Source of the DNA: Rhodovulum sulfidophilum
GTDB lineage: Bacteria; Pseudomonadota; Alphaproteobacteria; Rhodobacterales; Rhodobacteraceae
Length of the DNA: 64,000 bases
Direction: 5' to 3'
Assembly: GCA_003241785.1 (NCBI GenBank)
Contig: QFPW01000004.1
Span: 124,001-188,000 of the forward strand
Shown here: piece after piece, positions 7,677 through 16,408 of the stretch
Numbering within the stretch: the stretch's first letter is position 1
How the letters are laid out: the number at the start of each line of letters is the position of its first letter
Program-made: the position numbers and the translations under genes
Notes under the pieces: generated by a model
Databases searched by the model: none
Told to the model about the DNA's origin: nothing
Seen by the model: only the letters and a program-made list of their open reading frames with translations

Positions 7677-8120
7677 ATGGTCCCCCGCCTGCTTCTCGCC
7701 GCCGCCCTCGTGGCTTCCGCCAGCGCGGCCGGCGCCAATACCAAGTACGACTGGGACGCGCTCGGCGCCGAATTCTGCCGGCTGAGCCTCGCCGGCGACC
7801 TCACCGGCATGGCCGACCTTCTCACGCCCTCGCTGCTCGAGCGGATCAAGGCAGCCTCCTCGAATCCGGAGCTGCCGAGCCCGCGCGTGCTGTTCCAGAG
7901 CTACGTGAACGAGGTGCCGGTCTGCGAGGCGCATACCCGCAACGCGGCGATCGTCGCGATCACCCGCTCGATGCCGGGCGGCGCGGCGCCCGCCTGGACC
8001 GAATATGTCGAGGTGGTGCCGCTCGCCGACGGCACGACGCGGATCGACAACGTCCTCTTCGCGACCCGGCGCAGCGACACTTTGCGCGCCCGCCTCGACG
8101 CCTGGGCGAACGGGAACTGA
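7677..8120 (+). CDS. Small secreted protein of unknown function
   Basis: A 147-residue protein with a Sec signal peptide (MVPRLLLAAALVASASA, cut near residue 17-20). The mature part has cysteines in EFCRLSL and VPVCEAHT that could form one disulphide. The rest looks like a compact alpha/beta domain of NTF2-like size, with an acidic, Ser/Thr-poor end. I do not recognise a named family. It follows DUF1489 at 3 bp, and its 3' end faces the convergent ClC gene. Confidence 0.7.
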   Translation: MVPRLLLAAALVASASAAGANTKYDWDALGAEFCRLSLAGDLTGMADLLTPSLLERIKAASSNPELPSPRVLFQSYVNEVPVCEAHTRNAAIVAITRSMPGGAAPAWTEYVEVVPLADGTTRIDNVLFATRRSDTLRARLDAWANGN

Positions 8121-8136
8121 CGCGGCGCCGCCGGGA

Positions 8137-9475
8137 TCAGGTCCCGGCGTAGAGCTCCGCCTCGCGGCGCAGGGTGGCGGCGCGCAGGCTGTCGTAGATC
8201 GGCGGATCCCGGAGCAGCGTCGCGACCAGCATCGCGGCGAAGCAGGCGCCGAGCATCGGCACCAGCAGGTCGACGCTCGCGGTCATCTCGGTGACGAGCA
8301 CGATCCCCGTCACCGGCGCGCGGACCGAGCCGACGAAGAAGGCCGCCATCCCCACCACCGCGAAGGCCGCCGGCTGGACCTCGGCGAAGGGCAGCGCCGC
8401 GCGGAGCAGGATCCCGACGCCGAGGCCGGTCAGCGCGCCGAGCACCAGCATCGGCGCGAAGAGCCCCGCCGGGGGTGCCCACCGCGTAGCTCGCGCTGCC
8501 GAGCGCCATGCGCAGCACGAGGATGATCGGGATCATCATCAGCGCCTGGTGGCCGAGCAGCGCGGCCTGGGTGATCCGGTCGCCGCCGCCCACCATGTCG
8601 GGAAGATACCAGGCGAGCAGCCCCGCCACCGCGCCGACCGTCCCGGCGCGAAGTTCGACCGGAACGAAGGAAAGCCGCGCCGAAAGCGCGAGGCCGCCGA
8701 GGATGATCCGGTTGTGCGCGATCGCGGCGAGACCCGCGACGATGCCGAGCACGCCATAGAGCAGGTGGGTGAGCGGATTGCCGTAATCCGTTACCTCGAC
8801 GTGGAAATCCGGCGCGTCGCCGAGCAGGAGCCGCGCGACCGAGATGGCGCTCGCGGTGGCGGCGAGTATCACGATCGCGATCCGGGGCTCGAAGCGGCGC
8901 ACCAGTTCCTCGAGCACGAAGACCGAGCCCGCGATCGGCGCGTTGAAGGCGGTGGCGAGGCCGGAGCCGGCGCCGGCGGCCATCAGCACCCGGCAGTCGG
9001 CCCAGTCGCGGCGGAAGATCCGGCCGACCAGATGCGCGATCGAGGCGCCCATCTGCACGCTCGGCCCCTCGCGCCCGAGTGCCAGGCCGGAGCCGATCGC
9101 GAGCACGCCGCCCGCGAATTTCACCGGCACGAGGCTCGCCCCCGCCGGCGGGATCTCGCCTTCGAGCACCGCCTCGACATGCGGGATGCCGCTGCCGGTC
9201 GCATGCGGCGAGAAGCGCCGCACCAGCCAGGCGGCGAAGCCGACCGAGAGGGCGGAGGCCAGCATCACGAGCGGCAGGCCGAGCAAGCCGAGCGTCTGCG
9301 CCGCGCCGACCACCGCCTCGCGCGCATGCACGGCGGCCTCGAGCGCGAGGCGGAACAGCGCGCAGACGAGCCCCGCGGCGACGCCGACGATCGGGGCGAG
9401 GCAGGCGAGCGCGAGCAGGTGCCCCTCGCGCGGCGGCGCGAGGTCATGGCGCGGCGCGAGCTCGGGCTCCGTCAA
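8137..9475 (-). pseudogene. ClC-type chloride channel/transporter, interrupted by a +1 frameshift
   Basis: Joined across one frameshift the product is about 445 residues, normal for a ClC antiporter. It retains GSGIPHVEAVL (selectivity loop 1) and GREGP (loop 2). The frame breaks at a run of four C on the plus strand (8464-8467). Removing one base restores PGGLFAPMLVLGALTG, the conserved G-x-F-x-P loop, and the frame then runs to 8137. Either a sequencing error or a recent inactivation: both halves are well conserved, so decay has not progressed. The start is a TTG at 9475, 3 bp after hisG, suggesting it is the last gene of the hisS-hisZ-hisG transcript. Confidence 0.8.
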
Positions 9476-9478
9476 ATC

Positions 9479-10216
9479 TCAGAGACTCCCGCCGGCGCGG
9501 CTCGGCTCGACCGCGGCGCCGAAGTCCGCGAGCCGCGCCTCGAGCGCCGCGCGCGCCGCCAGCGCCTCCGCGTCCCAGGGCGCCAGCCTCGAGGCGAAGA
9601 GCGTCGCCTGGCTGCGCAGGATCAGGCCGTCGGGCAGGATCCGCAGGTGGTTGTCGCGCAAGGTCGAGCCGGTCGAGGTGATGTCGACGATCGCCTCCGC
9701 CGTGCCGTTCTTCACCGTGCCCTCGGTCGCGCCCTGGCTGTCGACGAGCTGGTAGTCGGCGACGCCGTGGCGGCGGAAGAAGGCCCGCGCCAGCGCGTGA
9801 TACTTGGTCGCGACCCGCAGCCGGTGGCCATGGCGGCGGCGGAACTCGGAGGCGACGGAATCGAGATCGGCCATGTCCTCGACGTCGACCCAGAAGGCGG
9901 GGATGGCGACGACGAGGTCGGCGAAGCCGAAGCCCATCTCGGCCACTTCCTCGACCGCGCCCTCCCAGCCCGGGATCTGCTCGCGCACCACGTCCTGGCC
10001 GGTGACGCCGAGATGCAGCCGGCCGGCGCCGAGCTCGCGCGGGATCTCGCCCGCCGAGATGAGCACGAGCTCGACCCCGTCGATCCCCGCGACCGAGCCC
10101 GCGTATTCGCGGCCGACGCCCGAGCGCGCGAGCCGGATGCCGCGCGCCGCGAACCAGTCGATCGTCGCCTCCTGCAGCCGACCCTTGGAGGGCACGCCGA
10201 GCCTCAGCGCGGTCAT
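9479..10216 (-). CDS. hisG: ATP phosphoribosyltransferase catalytic subunit, short form
   Basis: A 245-residue HisG that joins ATP and phosphoribosyl pyrophosphate in the first committed step of histidine synthesis. Conserved segments are LGVPSKGRLQEATIDWF at the N-terminus, the GVTGQDVVRE motif, and the PRPP-binding segment EAIVDITSTGSTL. It lacks the C-terminal regulatory domain of long HisG, so it needs HisZ for activity. HisZ is encoded directly upstream with a 4-nt ATGA overlap. Confidence 0.95.
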   Translation of the reverse strand: MTALRLGVPSKGRLQEATIDWFAARGIRLARSGVGREYAGSVAGIDGVELVLISAGEIPRELGAGRLHLGVTGQDVVREQIPGWEGAVEEVAEMGFGFADLVVAIPAFWVDVEDMADLDSVASEFRRRHGHRLRVATKYHALARAFFRRHGVADYQLVDSQGATEGTVKNGTAEAIVDITSTGSTLRDNHLRILPDGLILRSQATLFASRLAPWDAEALAARAALEARLADFGAAVEPSRAGGSL

Positions 10217-11358
10217 CGCGCGTCCTCCGTCAATGCGACCAGCGCCTCGGGCCGGATGATCGCGCCGACCGCCGGGATGCCGCGGCCGCCGCCGAGCACG
10301 CGGGTGAGCGCGTCGTAGCGCCCGCCGCTGGCGATCGCGGGCAGGTCCGGCCGGCCGGGCGCTTCGGCGCCGAAGACGAAACCGTCATAATATTCAAGCG
10401 CGGTGCGCCCGAAGCTCGCCTGGAAGGGCAGCGCCTCGGCCGCGATCCCGGCGCGCCCGAGCGCGTCGAGCCGGGCGGCGAAGCGATCGACCGCCGGGCG
10501 GAGGGCGGGCGCGTCGGCGGCGAGATCGCGCAGCTGGCCAAGCGCCACGCCGCTCGGCGCCTCGACCGCGAGCACCGCTTCGAGCAGGTCGACCTCCGCC
10601 CCGCTCAGCGGCGGTGTCGCGGCCTCGGTCGCCAGCCGCCCGGCGCGCCAGGCGACATCCTCGAGCGTCCGGAGCCCGATCTCGGGCCCCGCCGCCAGCG
10701 CCATCTCCGCGAGCCGCCCGTCGGCGCGCGCCGTGATCAGCGGCGCGCGCCGCGCGGTCAGCGCGCCATGCTCGACGCCGTAGCGGCGGAGCAGCGCGTG
10801 GAACTTCGCCGGGCGCCAGACGTGGCGGCGGAGCGCCGCCTTGCGCGCCGGACTGGTGCCGAGCGCGTCGATCGCGGCGAGGATGAGCCCCATGTCGCCG
10901 GTGACGAATTCGACCGGCGCGCCTTCCAGCGCGCGGGCGATCAGCGCCATCACCTCGGCGTCGGTGCGCGCCGCGTCGCCGGCCTCGAAGACCTCGAACC
11001 CGGCCTGCAGGTATTCCCGCGCCCGCTTCGACCCGGCTTCCTGCTTGCGCCAGACCGGGCCGCAATAGGCGTAGCGCGCTGGCTCGGCGCCCGCGTCCAT
11101 GTGCAGCCGCACGATCGGCACGGTGAAGTCGGGACGCAGCATCATCTCGCCGCGGTCGTCGGCGGCGGTGAAGGCCCGCGCGCGGATCTCCTCGCCGTAG
11201 AGGTCGAGCAGCACCTCGGCGGGCTGCAGCGCCTCGGGTTCGACGAAGACCGCGCCGGCGCCCTCGAAGAGGCCGGTCAGCCGCGCGATCTCGGAGCGGA
11301 GCCGGTCGAGCCCGGCCCCCATCCGCGCGCCCTTCAGATAGGCCCGGTCGGAAACCAT
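10213..11358 (-). CDS. hisZ: ATP phosphoribosyltransferase regulatory subunit
   Basis: A 381-residue paralogue of histidyl-tRNA synthetase lacking the anticodon-binding domain. Class II synthetase-like motifs are present: motif 2-like YAYCGPVWRKQEAGSKR and motif 3-like IASGGRYDALTRVLGGG. It forms the hetero-octameric allosteric complex with short HisG. It lies between hisS and hisG in one operon (4 bp after hisS, 4-nt overlap with hisG), a common alphaproteobacterial arrangement. Confidence 0.93.
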   Translation of the reverse strand: MVSDRAYLKGARMGAGLDRLRSEIARLTGLFEGAGAVFVEPEALQPAEVLLDLYGEEIRARAFTAADDRGEMMLRPDFTVPIVRLHMDAGAEPARYAYCGPVWRKQEAGSKRAREYLQAGFEVFEAGDAARTDAEVMALIARALEGAPVEFVTGDMGLILAAIDALGTSPARKAALRRHVWRPAKFHALLRRYGVEHGALTARRAPLITARADGRLAEMALAAGPEIGLRTLEDVAWRAGRLATEAATPPLSGAEVDLLEAVLAVEAPSGVALGQLRDLAADAPALRPAVDRFAARLDALGRAGIAAEALPFQASFGRTALEYYDGFVFGAEAPGRPDLPAIASGGRYDALTRVLGGGRGIPAVGAIIRPEALVALTEDAR

Positions 11359-11362
11359 CGCC

Positions 11363-12871
11363 TCAGCCCTGCCCCGCGAGCATCGCCCGGACCTGTGCCA
11401 CGAGATCGCCGCGCGCCACTTCCCGCTGCGCCGGCTGCGCCTTCCAGTCCTCGTGGCTCTCCATCTCGGCGGCGAGCTTCGCGCCGAGCGCGAGGTCCTT
11501 GAGCTGCACCACGCCGCGCTCGCGCTCGTCGCCGCCCTCGACCACCGCGACGGCCGAGCCGCGCTGGTCGGCGTATTTCATCTGCCGTGCCATGTTGCCG
11601 GAGCCGAGGAAGACCTCGGCGCGGATGCCGGCGGCGCGCAGCTCCGCGGCCATGGCCTGGTAGTCGGCCATCCGGTCGCGATCCATCACCGTGACCACCA
11701 CCGGCCCCGGTTCCGCGACCGCGGCGCGGCCCTTGGCGGTGAGCGCCGCGAGCAGCCGGTCGACGCCGACCGAGACGCCGCAGGCCGGGACCGCCTCGCC
11801 GGTGAAGCGCTTGACGAGATCATCGTAGCGCCCGCCGCCGGCGACCGAGCCGAACTGGCGCCTGCGCCCGTCGTCGTCGAGGATCTCGAAGGTCAGCTCC
11901 GCCTCGTAGACCGGCCCGGTATAGTACCCGAGGCCGCGCACCACGGAGGGGTCGATGACGACGCGCTCGGCCCCGAGACCGCGCGCGTCGAGGAATTCCG
12001 CGATCCGTTCGAGCTCGGTCACGCCCTCGGCGCCGGCGGTCGAGGCGCCGACGAGCTCGCGGAGGCGCGCGCAGGTCGCGGCGCCGCTGTCGCGGCGCGC
12101 GTCCATGAAGCCCATGATCACGGCCGCCTGCTCGTCGCCGAGCCCGGCGCCCTTGGTGAAATCGCCGCTCTCGTCGCGGCGCCCCGCGCCGAGCAGCGCG
12201 CGCACGCCCTCGGTCCCGAGCCGGTCGAGCTTGTCGATCGCGCGCATGACGATGCCGCGCGCATGCGCGTCCTTGTCCGGATCGGCGGGGTCGAGCACGC
12301 CCGCCGCCTCCATGACGCCGTTCAGCACCTTGCGGTTGTTGACGCGGATCAGATAGTCGCCGCGCGCGATGCCGGCGGCTTCGAGCGCCTCGCCCAGCAT
12401 GCCGCAGATCTCGGCGTCGGCGGCCACGTTGCCCGAGCCGACGGTGTCGGCGTCGCACTGGTAGAACTGCCGGAACCGCCCCGGCCCCGGCTTCTCATTG
12501 CGCCAGACCGGGCCGACCGCGTAGCGGCGGTAGGGGAGCGGCAGGTCGCGGCGGAACTGCGCGTAGACGCGGGCGAGCGGCGCCGTCAGGTCGTAGCGGA
12601 GCGCGAGCCAGTCCTCGTCCCCGCCTTCGCCCGAGGCTTCCTTCCAGGCGAAGACGCCCTCGTTCGGCCGGTCGACGTCGGGCAGGAACTTGCCCAGCGC
12701 CTCGACGGTCTCGACCGCGCTCGTCTCGAGGGGATCGAAGCCATGGGCGTGATAGACCTCGGTGACCTTCGCAAGCATCGCGTTGCGCGCGCGCACCTCG
12801 GCGCCGAAATAGTCGCGGAACCCCCGCGGGGTCTCGGCGCGCGGGCGGCGGGGCTTCTTCTCCTTGGCCAT
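11363..12871 (-). CDS. hisS: Histidine--tRNA ligase
   Basis: A 502-residue class II aminoacyl-tRNA synthetase charging tRNA-His. Motif 2 is GPVWRNEKPGPGRFRQFYQ, the histidine-binding loop is GLGYYTGPVYE and motif 3 is GGGRYDDLVKRF, followed by GVSVGVDRLL. A C-terminal anticodon-binding domain covers about residues 405-500. The start MAKEKKPRR at 12871 matches the family; upstream in-frame ATG codons lie in the repeat-rich DNA. First gene of hisS-hisZ-hisG-clc. Confidence 0.95.
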   Translation of the reverse strand: MAKEKKPRRPRAETPRGFRDYFGAEVRARNAMLAKVTEVYHAHGFDPLETSAVETVEALGKFLPDVDRPNEGVFAWKEASGEGGDEDWLALRYDLTAPLARVYAQFRRDLPLPYRRYAVGPVWRNEKPGPGRFRQFYQCDADTVGSGNVAADAEICGMLGEALEAAGIARGDYLIRVNNRKVLNGVMEAAGVLDPADPDKDAHARGIVMRAIDKLDRLGTEGVRALLGAGRRDESGDFTKGAGLGDEQAAVIMGFMDARRDSGAATCARLRELVGASTAGAEGVTELERIAEFLDARGLGAERVVIDPSVVRGLGYYTGPVYEAELTFEILDDDGRRRQFGSVAGGGRYDDLVKRFTGEAVPACGVSVGVDRLLAALTAKGRAAVAEPGPVVVTVMDRDRMADYQAMAAELRAAGIRAEVFLGSGNMARQMKYADQRGSAVAVVEGGDERERGVVQLKDLALGAKLAAEMESHEDWKAQPAQREVARGDLVAQVRAMLAGQG

Positions 12872-12961
12872 CTTCGGCGGTCCTGTCAGGCTGTCCGGGC
12901 TGTCGCGCGCTCTCCTACCCGCCCGGAGCTTCCGGGGCAAGGCGCGGGGCATCGCGAGCAT

Positions 12962-13066
12962 GGCGGACCGAGGTCCGCCCTACGGGTGGCGCGGCGCGGT
13001 GGCGGACCGAGGTCCGCCCTACGCGGCTCTCGCGCACCGGACGCGTAGGGCGGACCTCGGTCCGCC
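12962..13066. repeat. Three family II GTAG palindromes
   Basis: Units at 12962-12983 and 13001-13022 read GGCGGACC, GA, GGTCCGCC, then CTAC. An inverted unit at 13045-13066 reads GTAG, GGCGGACC, TC, GGTCCGCC. The stem differs from family I, but the GTAG foot, 8-bp stem and head-to-tail/inverted arrangement are the same. They fill the space between the start of hisS and the end of the PQQ dehydrogenase gene, directly beside a family I unit. Confidence 0.85.
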
Positions 13067-13080
13067 TCCCGGCGCAAGCC

Positions 13081-13104
13081 GTAGGGTGGGCGATTCCGCC
13101 CACC
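13081..13104. repeat. Single family I REP
   Basis: GTAG plus the GGTGGGCG / CGCCCACC hairpin, identical to the units around the RAYT gene. It lies 5 bp from the stop codon of the PQQ-type dehydrogenase gene (minus strand) and next to the family II cluster. Confidence 0.85.
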
Positions 13105-13109
13105 ATCCC

Positions 13110-14408
13110 TCACGCCCCGGTCACGCGCCAGATCACGTCGCCGACGTCGTCTGCCATCAGGAGCCCGCCGCCGGGCGCGAGCGCCACGCCGACCGGGCGA
13201 CCCCAGCTCAGCTTCTCGTCCTCGGAGAGGAACCCCGTCAGGATGTCGCGCGCCGGGCCGCTCGGCTTGCCGTTCGCGAAGGGCACGAAGATCAGCCGGT
13301 AGCCCGAGAGCTTCGAACGGTTCCAGCTGCCGTGCTGGCCGATCGCCATGCCTTCGCCGAAGCCCGGCAGCGTGCCCTCCGGCACCCAGCAGAGGCCGAG
13401 CGAGGCGGTATGGCCGCCGAGCGCGAAATCGGGCGTACGCGCCGAGGCGACCAGGCCCGCGTCCCGCGGCACGCGGTCATCGACCGTCCGGCCCCAGTAG
13501 CAATAGGGCCAGCCGTAGAAGCCGCCGTCGACCACCTCGGTCAGGTAGTCGGGCGGCGTCTCGTCCCCGAGCCCGTCGCGCTCGTTCACCACGGTCCAGA
13601 GCGCGCCGGTCGAAGGCTCCCAGGCCATGCCGACCGGGTTGCGCAGGCCCCCGGCGAAGATCCGGACCGCGCCCGAGACGAGGTCGATCTCGTGGATCGC
13701 CGCCCGTCCCTCCTCGGCCTCCATCCCCTTGTCGCCGATGTTGCTGAGCGAGCCGACGCCGCAATAGAGCTTCGTCCCGTCCGGGCTCGCGAGCAGGCTG
13801 CGCGTCCAGTGCCCGCCCGGCCTGAAGGTCGCGATCCGCCGCCCGGGCCCTTCGAGCCGCGCGGCGCCCTCGGCGTAGTCGAAGGCTTTCACGCCATCGG
13901 TGTTGCCGACGTAGAAGGTCGCGCCCACCCGCGCCATGCCGAAGGGCTGGCGCTGGTTCTCGACGAAGGTCTCCCGCGTCTCGGCGACCCCGTCGCCGTC
14001 GGCGTCGCGCAGGAGCGAGATCCGGTTGGCGCTGTCGCCGACCGCCTTGGCGCGCTTCATGGTGGAGAACATTGCATAGTCGAAGGCGGTGCGGATCGTG
14101 CCCTTCTCCTCCATCGCCTCGGCGACCAGCACGTCGCCGTTCGGCAGCACCTCGATCCAGCGCGGATGGCGCAGGTCGCGGGCGAAGGCGTTCACCCTGA
14201 GCCCCGGCGCCGCGACCGGGAGACGGCCGTCCTTCCAGCCGGTGGCGGTCGGCATCTTCAGCGTCGGGATGCCCTGCGGCTTCGCGACGGGGATCGCCGG
14301 CGCGGCGCCGACCGCCGCCGGCGTCTGGTCGCCGTCCTGCCGGCGCATCAGGATCGCGCCCGCGCCGATCAGCGCCACAACCTTCGCGAATTGATCCGCC
14401 AGCCCCAT
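13110..14408 (-). CDS. PQQ-dependent sugar dehydrogenase-like protein (sorbosone dehydrogenase family)
   Basis: A 432-residue six-bladed beta-propeller of the soluble glucose/sorbosone dehydrogenase family. An N-terminal hydrophobic segment (about residues 5-20) suggests membrane anchoring or export. Typical elements are RHPRWIEVLPNGDVLVAEA, the Asp-rich DADGDGVAETRETFVENQ, GLRNPVGMAWEP and the WPYCYWG and GHTASLGLCW segments. Family members oxidise aldoses or related aldehydes with PQQ in the periplasm; the true substrate is unknown. No PQQ synthesis genes are in the window. It is monocistronic. Confidence 0.85.
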   Translation of the reverse strand: MGLADQFAKVVALIGAGAILMRRQDGDQTPAAVGAAPAIPVAKPQGIPTLKMPTATGWKDGRLPVAAPGLRVNAFARDLRHPRWIEVLPNGDVLVAEAMEEKGTIRTAFDYAMFSTMKRAKAVGDSANRISLLRDADGDGVAETRETFVENQRQPFGMARVGATFYVGNTDGVKAFDYAEGAARLEGPGRRIATFRPGGHWTRSLLASPDGTKLYCGVGSLSNIGDKGMEAEEGRAAIHEIDLVSGAVRIFAGGLRNPVGMAWEPSTGALWTVVNERDGLGDETPPDYLTEVVDGGFYGWPYCYWGRTVDDRVPRDAGLVASARTPDFALGGHTASLGLCWVPEGTLPGFGEGMAIGQHGSWNRSKLSGYRLIFVPFANGKPSGPARDILTGFLSEDEKLSWGRPVGVALAPGGGLLMADDVGDVIWRVTGA

Positions 14409-14463
14409 GATCCGCCCCTCCCGTCGTTGCGAGGCGGACCCTAAGCGGTTCGGCGGGACGTAT

Positions 14464-14940
14464 CTACCCCTCGGGCAGGTCCCGGAAGGCGCCGCGGTCG
14501 AAGAGCAGCGGCGGCAGGTCGGTGGTCACGAGCCGCAGCACCTCGCCCACCACGATCAGATGATCGCCGCCGTCATGGCCCGCCGCGTGACGGCACTCGA
14601 ACCGCGCCACCGCCCCGGAGAGCAGCGGGACACCGCCCGGGCCTTCCTCGAAGGCGAGACCCTCGGGCATGTCGCCCAGCCGCGCGAAATGCTCCGCGAG
14701 ATCGCGCTGGCCGGAGCTCAGGATATGGATCGCGAAATAGGGCGCGGCCTCGAAGGCGGGAAAGCGGCTCGACTTCCGCGCCGGGGACCAGAGCACCAGC
14801 GGCGGATCGAGCGACACGCTCGCGAAGCTGTTGACCGTCATCCCGAGCGGCCCGGTCGCCGCGCGGGTCGTCACCACCGTCACGCCGGTGACGAAGCGCC
14901 CCAGCGCGTCGCGGAACTCGCGTGGCGAAAATTCATGCAC
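14464..14940 (-). CDS. Flavin reductase family protein
   Basis: A 158-residue FMN-binding split-barrel protein with the family pattern FVTGVTVVTT, GMTVNSFASVSLDPPLVLW and a late HLIVVGEV. Such enzymes reduce free FMN or FAD with NAD(P)H to feed two-component monooxygenases. The start is taken as GTG at 14940 (VHEFSPREF) because AAAGGAG lies 8 nt upstream and the family begins here. An upstream ATG would add 39 residues of low-complexity sequence. No partner oxygenase gene is adjacent. Confidence 0.85.
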   Translation of the reverse strand: MHEFSPREFRDALGRFVTGVTVVTTRAATGPLGMTVNSFASVSLDPPLVLWSPARKSSRFPAFEAAPYFAIHILSSGQRDLAEHFARLGDMPEGLAFEEGPGGVPLLSGAVARFECRHAAGHDGGDHLIVVGEVLRLVTTDLPPLLFDRGAFRDLPEG

Positions 14941-15012
14941 GTCATCTCTCCTTTCGCGCGAAGATCCCCCGCCGCCTCGGGCGGAGCATCGCGCGCTTTC
15001 ATCACCATCTCT

Positions 15013-15041
15013 TTGCGCCCGGACGGGCCAGCACGTATATC
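15013..15041 (+). promoter_or_regulatory. Promoter of the CNNM transporter gene
   Basis: TTGCGC (15013-15018), 17 bp, TATATC (15036-15041). Transcription would start near 15048, just before two tandem hairpins. Confidence 0.5.
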
Positions 15042-15049
15042 TGCGCGGT

Positions 15050-15092
15050 GCCCCCACGTCGGGGCAGTCATGGGAGGCCCGCGACGCGCGGG
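15050..15092 (+). promoter_or_regulatory. Two tandem hairpins in the leader of the CNNM gene
   Basis: Hairpin 1 pairs GCCCC (15050-15054) with GGGGC (15061-15065) around loop CACGTC. Hairpin 2 pairs CCCGCG (15078-15083) with CGCGGG (15087-15092) around ACG. A good ribosome site, GGGAGG (15072-15077), lies between them but 21 nt from the ATG. Folding hairpin 2 would bring it to about 8 nt. This suggests structure-dependent translation; it matches no riboswitch class I can name. Confidence 0.4.
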
Positions 15093-15098
15093 TAGCGA

Positions 15099-16406
15099 AT
15101 GCCGGTCTGGGAACTCTTCGTCGTTCTTTTCCTCATCCTGCTCAATGGTTTTTTCGCAATGTCGGAGCTCGCGATCGTCTCGTCGCGGCGGGTCCGGCTC
15201 GAGCAACTGGCCAAGACGGGAAATCGCGGCGCCACCAAGGCGCTGCGTCTCGCGGAGGATCCCACCGGATTTCTCTCGACGGTGCAGATCGGCATCACGC
15301 TGATCGGCATCGTCGCCGGCGCCTATAGCGGCGCCACCTTCGCGGGACCCCTCTCCGACCTGCTCGACCGGATTCCGGCGCTCGCGCGCTGGTCCGATCC
15401 GCTCGCCTTCGTGCTGGTCGTGGTGGTCACCACCTATCTCTCGCTCATCATCGGCGAGCTGGTGCCGAAGCGGCTCGCGCTGCAGCACGCCGAGCGGATC
15501 GCGGCCTTCGTCGCGGGACCGATGACGCTGCTGGCCTCGGTCGGCACGCCGATCGTCTGGTTCCTGCGCTTCTCGACCGAGACAGTCCTGAAGCTGCTCC
15601 GGGTCGATCCGAACGACCAGAGCTCGGTCACCGAGGAGGAAGTGAAGGCGATGATCGCCGAGGGCACCGAGAGCGGCGTCTTCGAGGTGAAGGAGCGCGA
15701 GCTCATCGAGGGCGTGCTGCGCTTCGCCGACCGTCCGGTGCGGGTCATCATGGTGCCCCGGCGCGAATTGAGCTGGCTCAGCGCCTCCGATCCGATGGAG
15801 GTCACGCTCGAAACGATCAGCAGGCAGAGCCATTCGCGCTATCCGCTGCGCGCGGCCGAGGGATCGGACGAGGTGCTCGGCGTGGTGCATGTCCGCGACG
15901 TGCTCGGCCTCGCCGGCCCGAACGGCGGCGATCTGCTGTCGATCGCGAAGCAGCCGATCTACGTCAGCGCCGACATGCCCTCGCTGCGGCTCATCGAGCA
16001 GTTCCGGGGCACGCCGGTCCACATGGCGATCGTGGTCGACGAATACGGCGATCTCGAGGGCGTGGTGACGCCGACCGATATCCTGACCTCGATCGCCGGC
16101 GACGTGCCCGACGAGGGCGCCGAGGAGAATCCCGAGGCGGTGCGGCGCGACGACGGCTCCTGGCTGCTCGACGCCGGCATGCCGGTCGACGAGGTCGCCG
16201 ACCTGCTCGGGGTCGATAACTTCGGCGGCCACGGCTATGCCACGCTCGCGGGCTTCGTGCTCGAGAAGATGCGCCGGATCCCGGCGGCGGGCGAGAGCTT
16301 CACCGCCTTCGGCTGGCGCTTCGAGGTCGTCGACATGGACGGGCGGCGGATCGACAAGCTGCTGGTCGAGAAGACCGAGCCGGCGCAGGACGCGAAGGAG
16401 GGCTGA
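15099..16406 (+). CDS. CNNM/CorC (HlyC) family transporter, hemolysin-like
   Basis: A 435-residue inner-membrane protein. A CNNM domain spans about residues 1-190 (helices near 3-22, 60-80, 95-125 and 135-155, with LNGFFAMSELAIVSSRRVRLEQL). A CBS pair follows at about 205-325 (PVRVIMVPRRELSWL; TPVHMAIVVDEYGDLEGVVT), then a CorC/HlyC C-terminal domain (about 340-425, GGHGYATLAGFVLEKM). Relatives export Mg2+ or Co2+ and are often called hemolysins for historical reasons. It has a candidate promoter and structured leader; slyX follows after 2 bp. Confidence 0.9.
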   Translation: MPVWELFVVLFLILLNGFFAMSELAIVSSRRVRLEQLAKTGNRGATKALRLAEDPTGFLSTVQIGITLIGIVAGAYSGATFAGPLSDLLDRIPALARWSDPLAFVLVVVVTTYLSLIIGELVPKRLALQHAERIAAFVAGPMTLLASVGTPIVWFLRFSTETVLKLLRVDPNDQSSVTEEEVKAMIAEGTESGVFEVKERELIEGVLRFADRPVRVIMVPRRELSWLSASDPMEVTLETISRQSHSRYPLRAAEGSDEVLGVVHVRDVLGLAGPNGGDLLSIAKQPIYVSADMPSLRLIEQFRGTPVHMAIVVDEYGDLEGVVTPTDILTSIAGDVPDEGAEENPEAVRRDDGSWLLDAGMPVDEVADLLGVDNFGGHGYATLAGFVLEKMRRIPAAGESFTAFGWRFEVVDMDGRRIDKLLVEKTEPAQDAKEG

Positions 16407-16408
16407 GC

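Noticed and set aside
104..13104. REP clusters as a CRISPR array
   Set aside because: Units are palindromic, irregularly spaced, inverted relative to one another, and not separated by spacers of constant length; no cas genes.
15050..15092. Guanidine-II (mini-ykkC) riboswitch before the CNNM gene
   Set aside because: There are two tandem hairpins, but the loops read CACGTC and ACG(C) rather than the required ACGR tetraloops, and the gene is not a guanidine exporter type.
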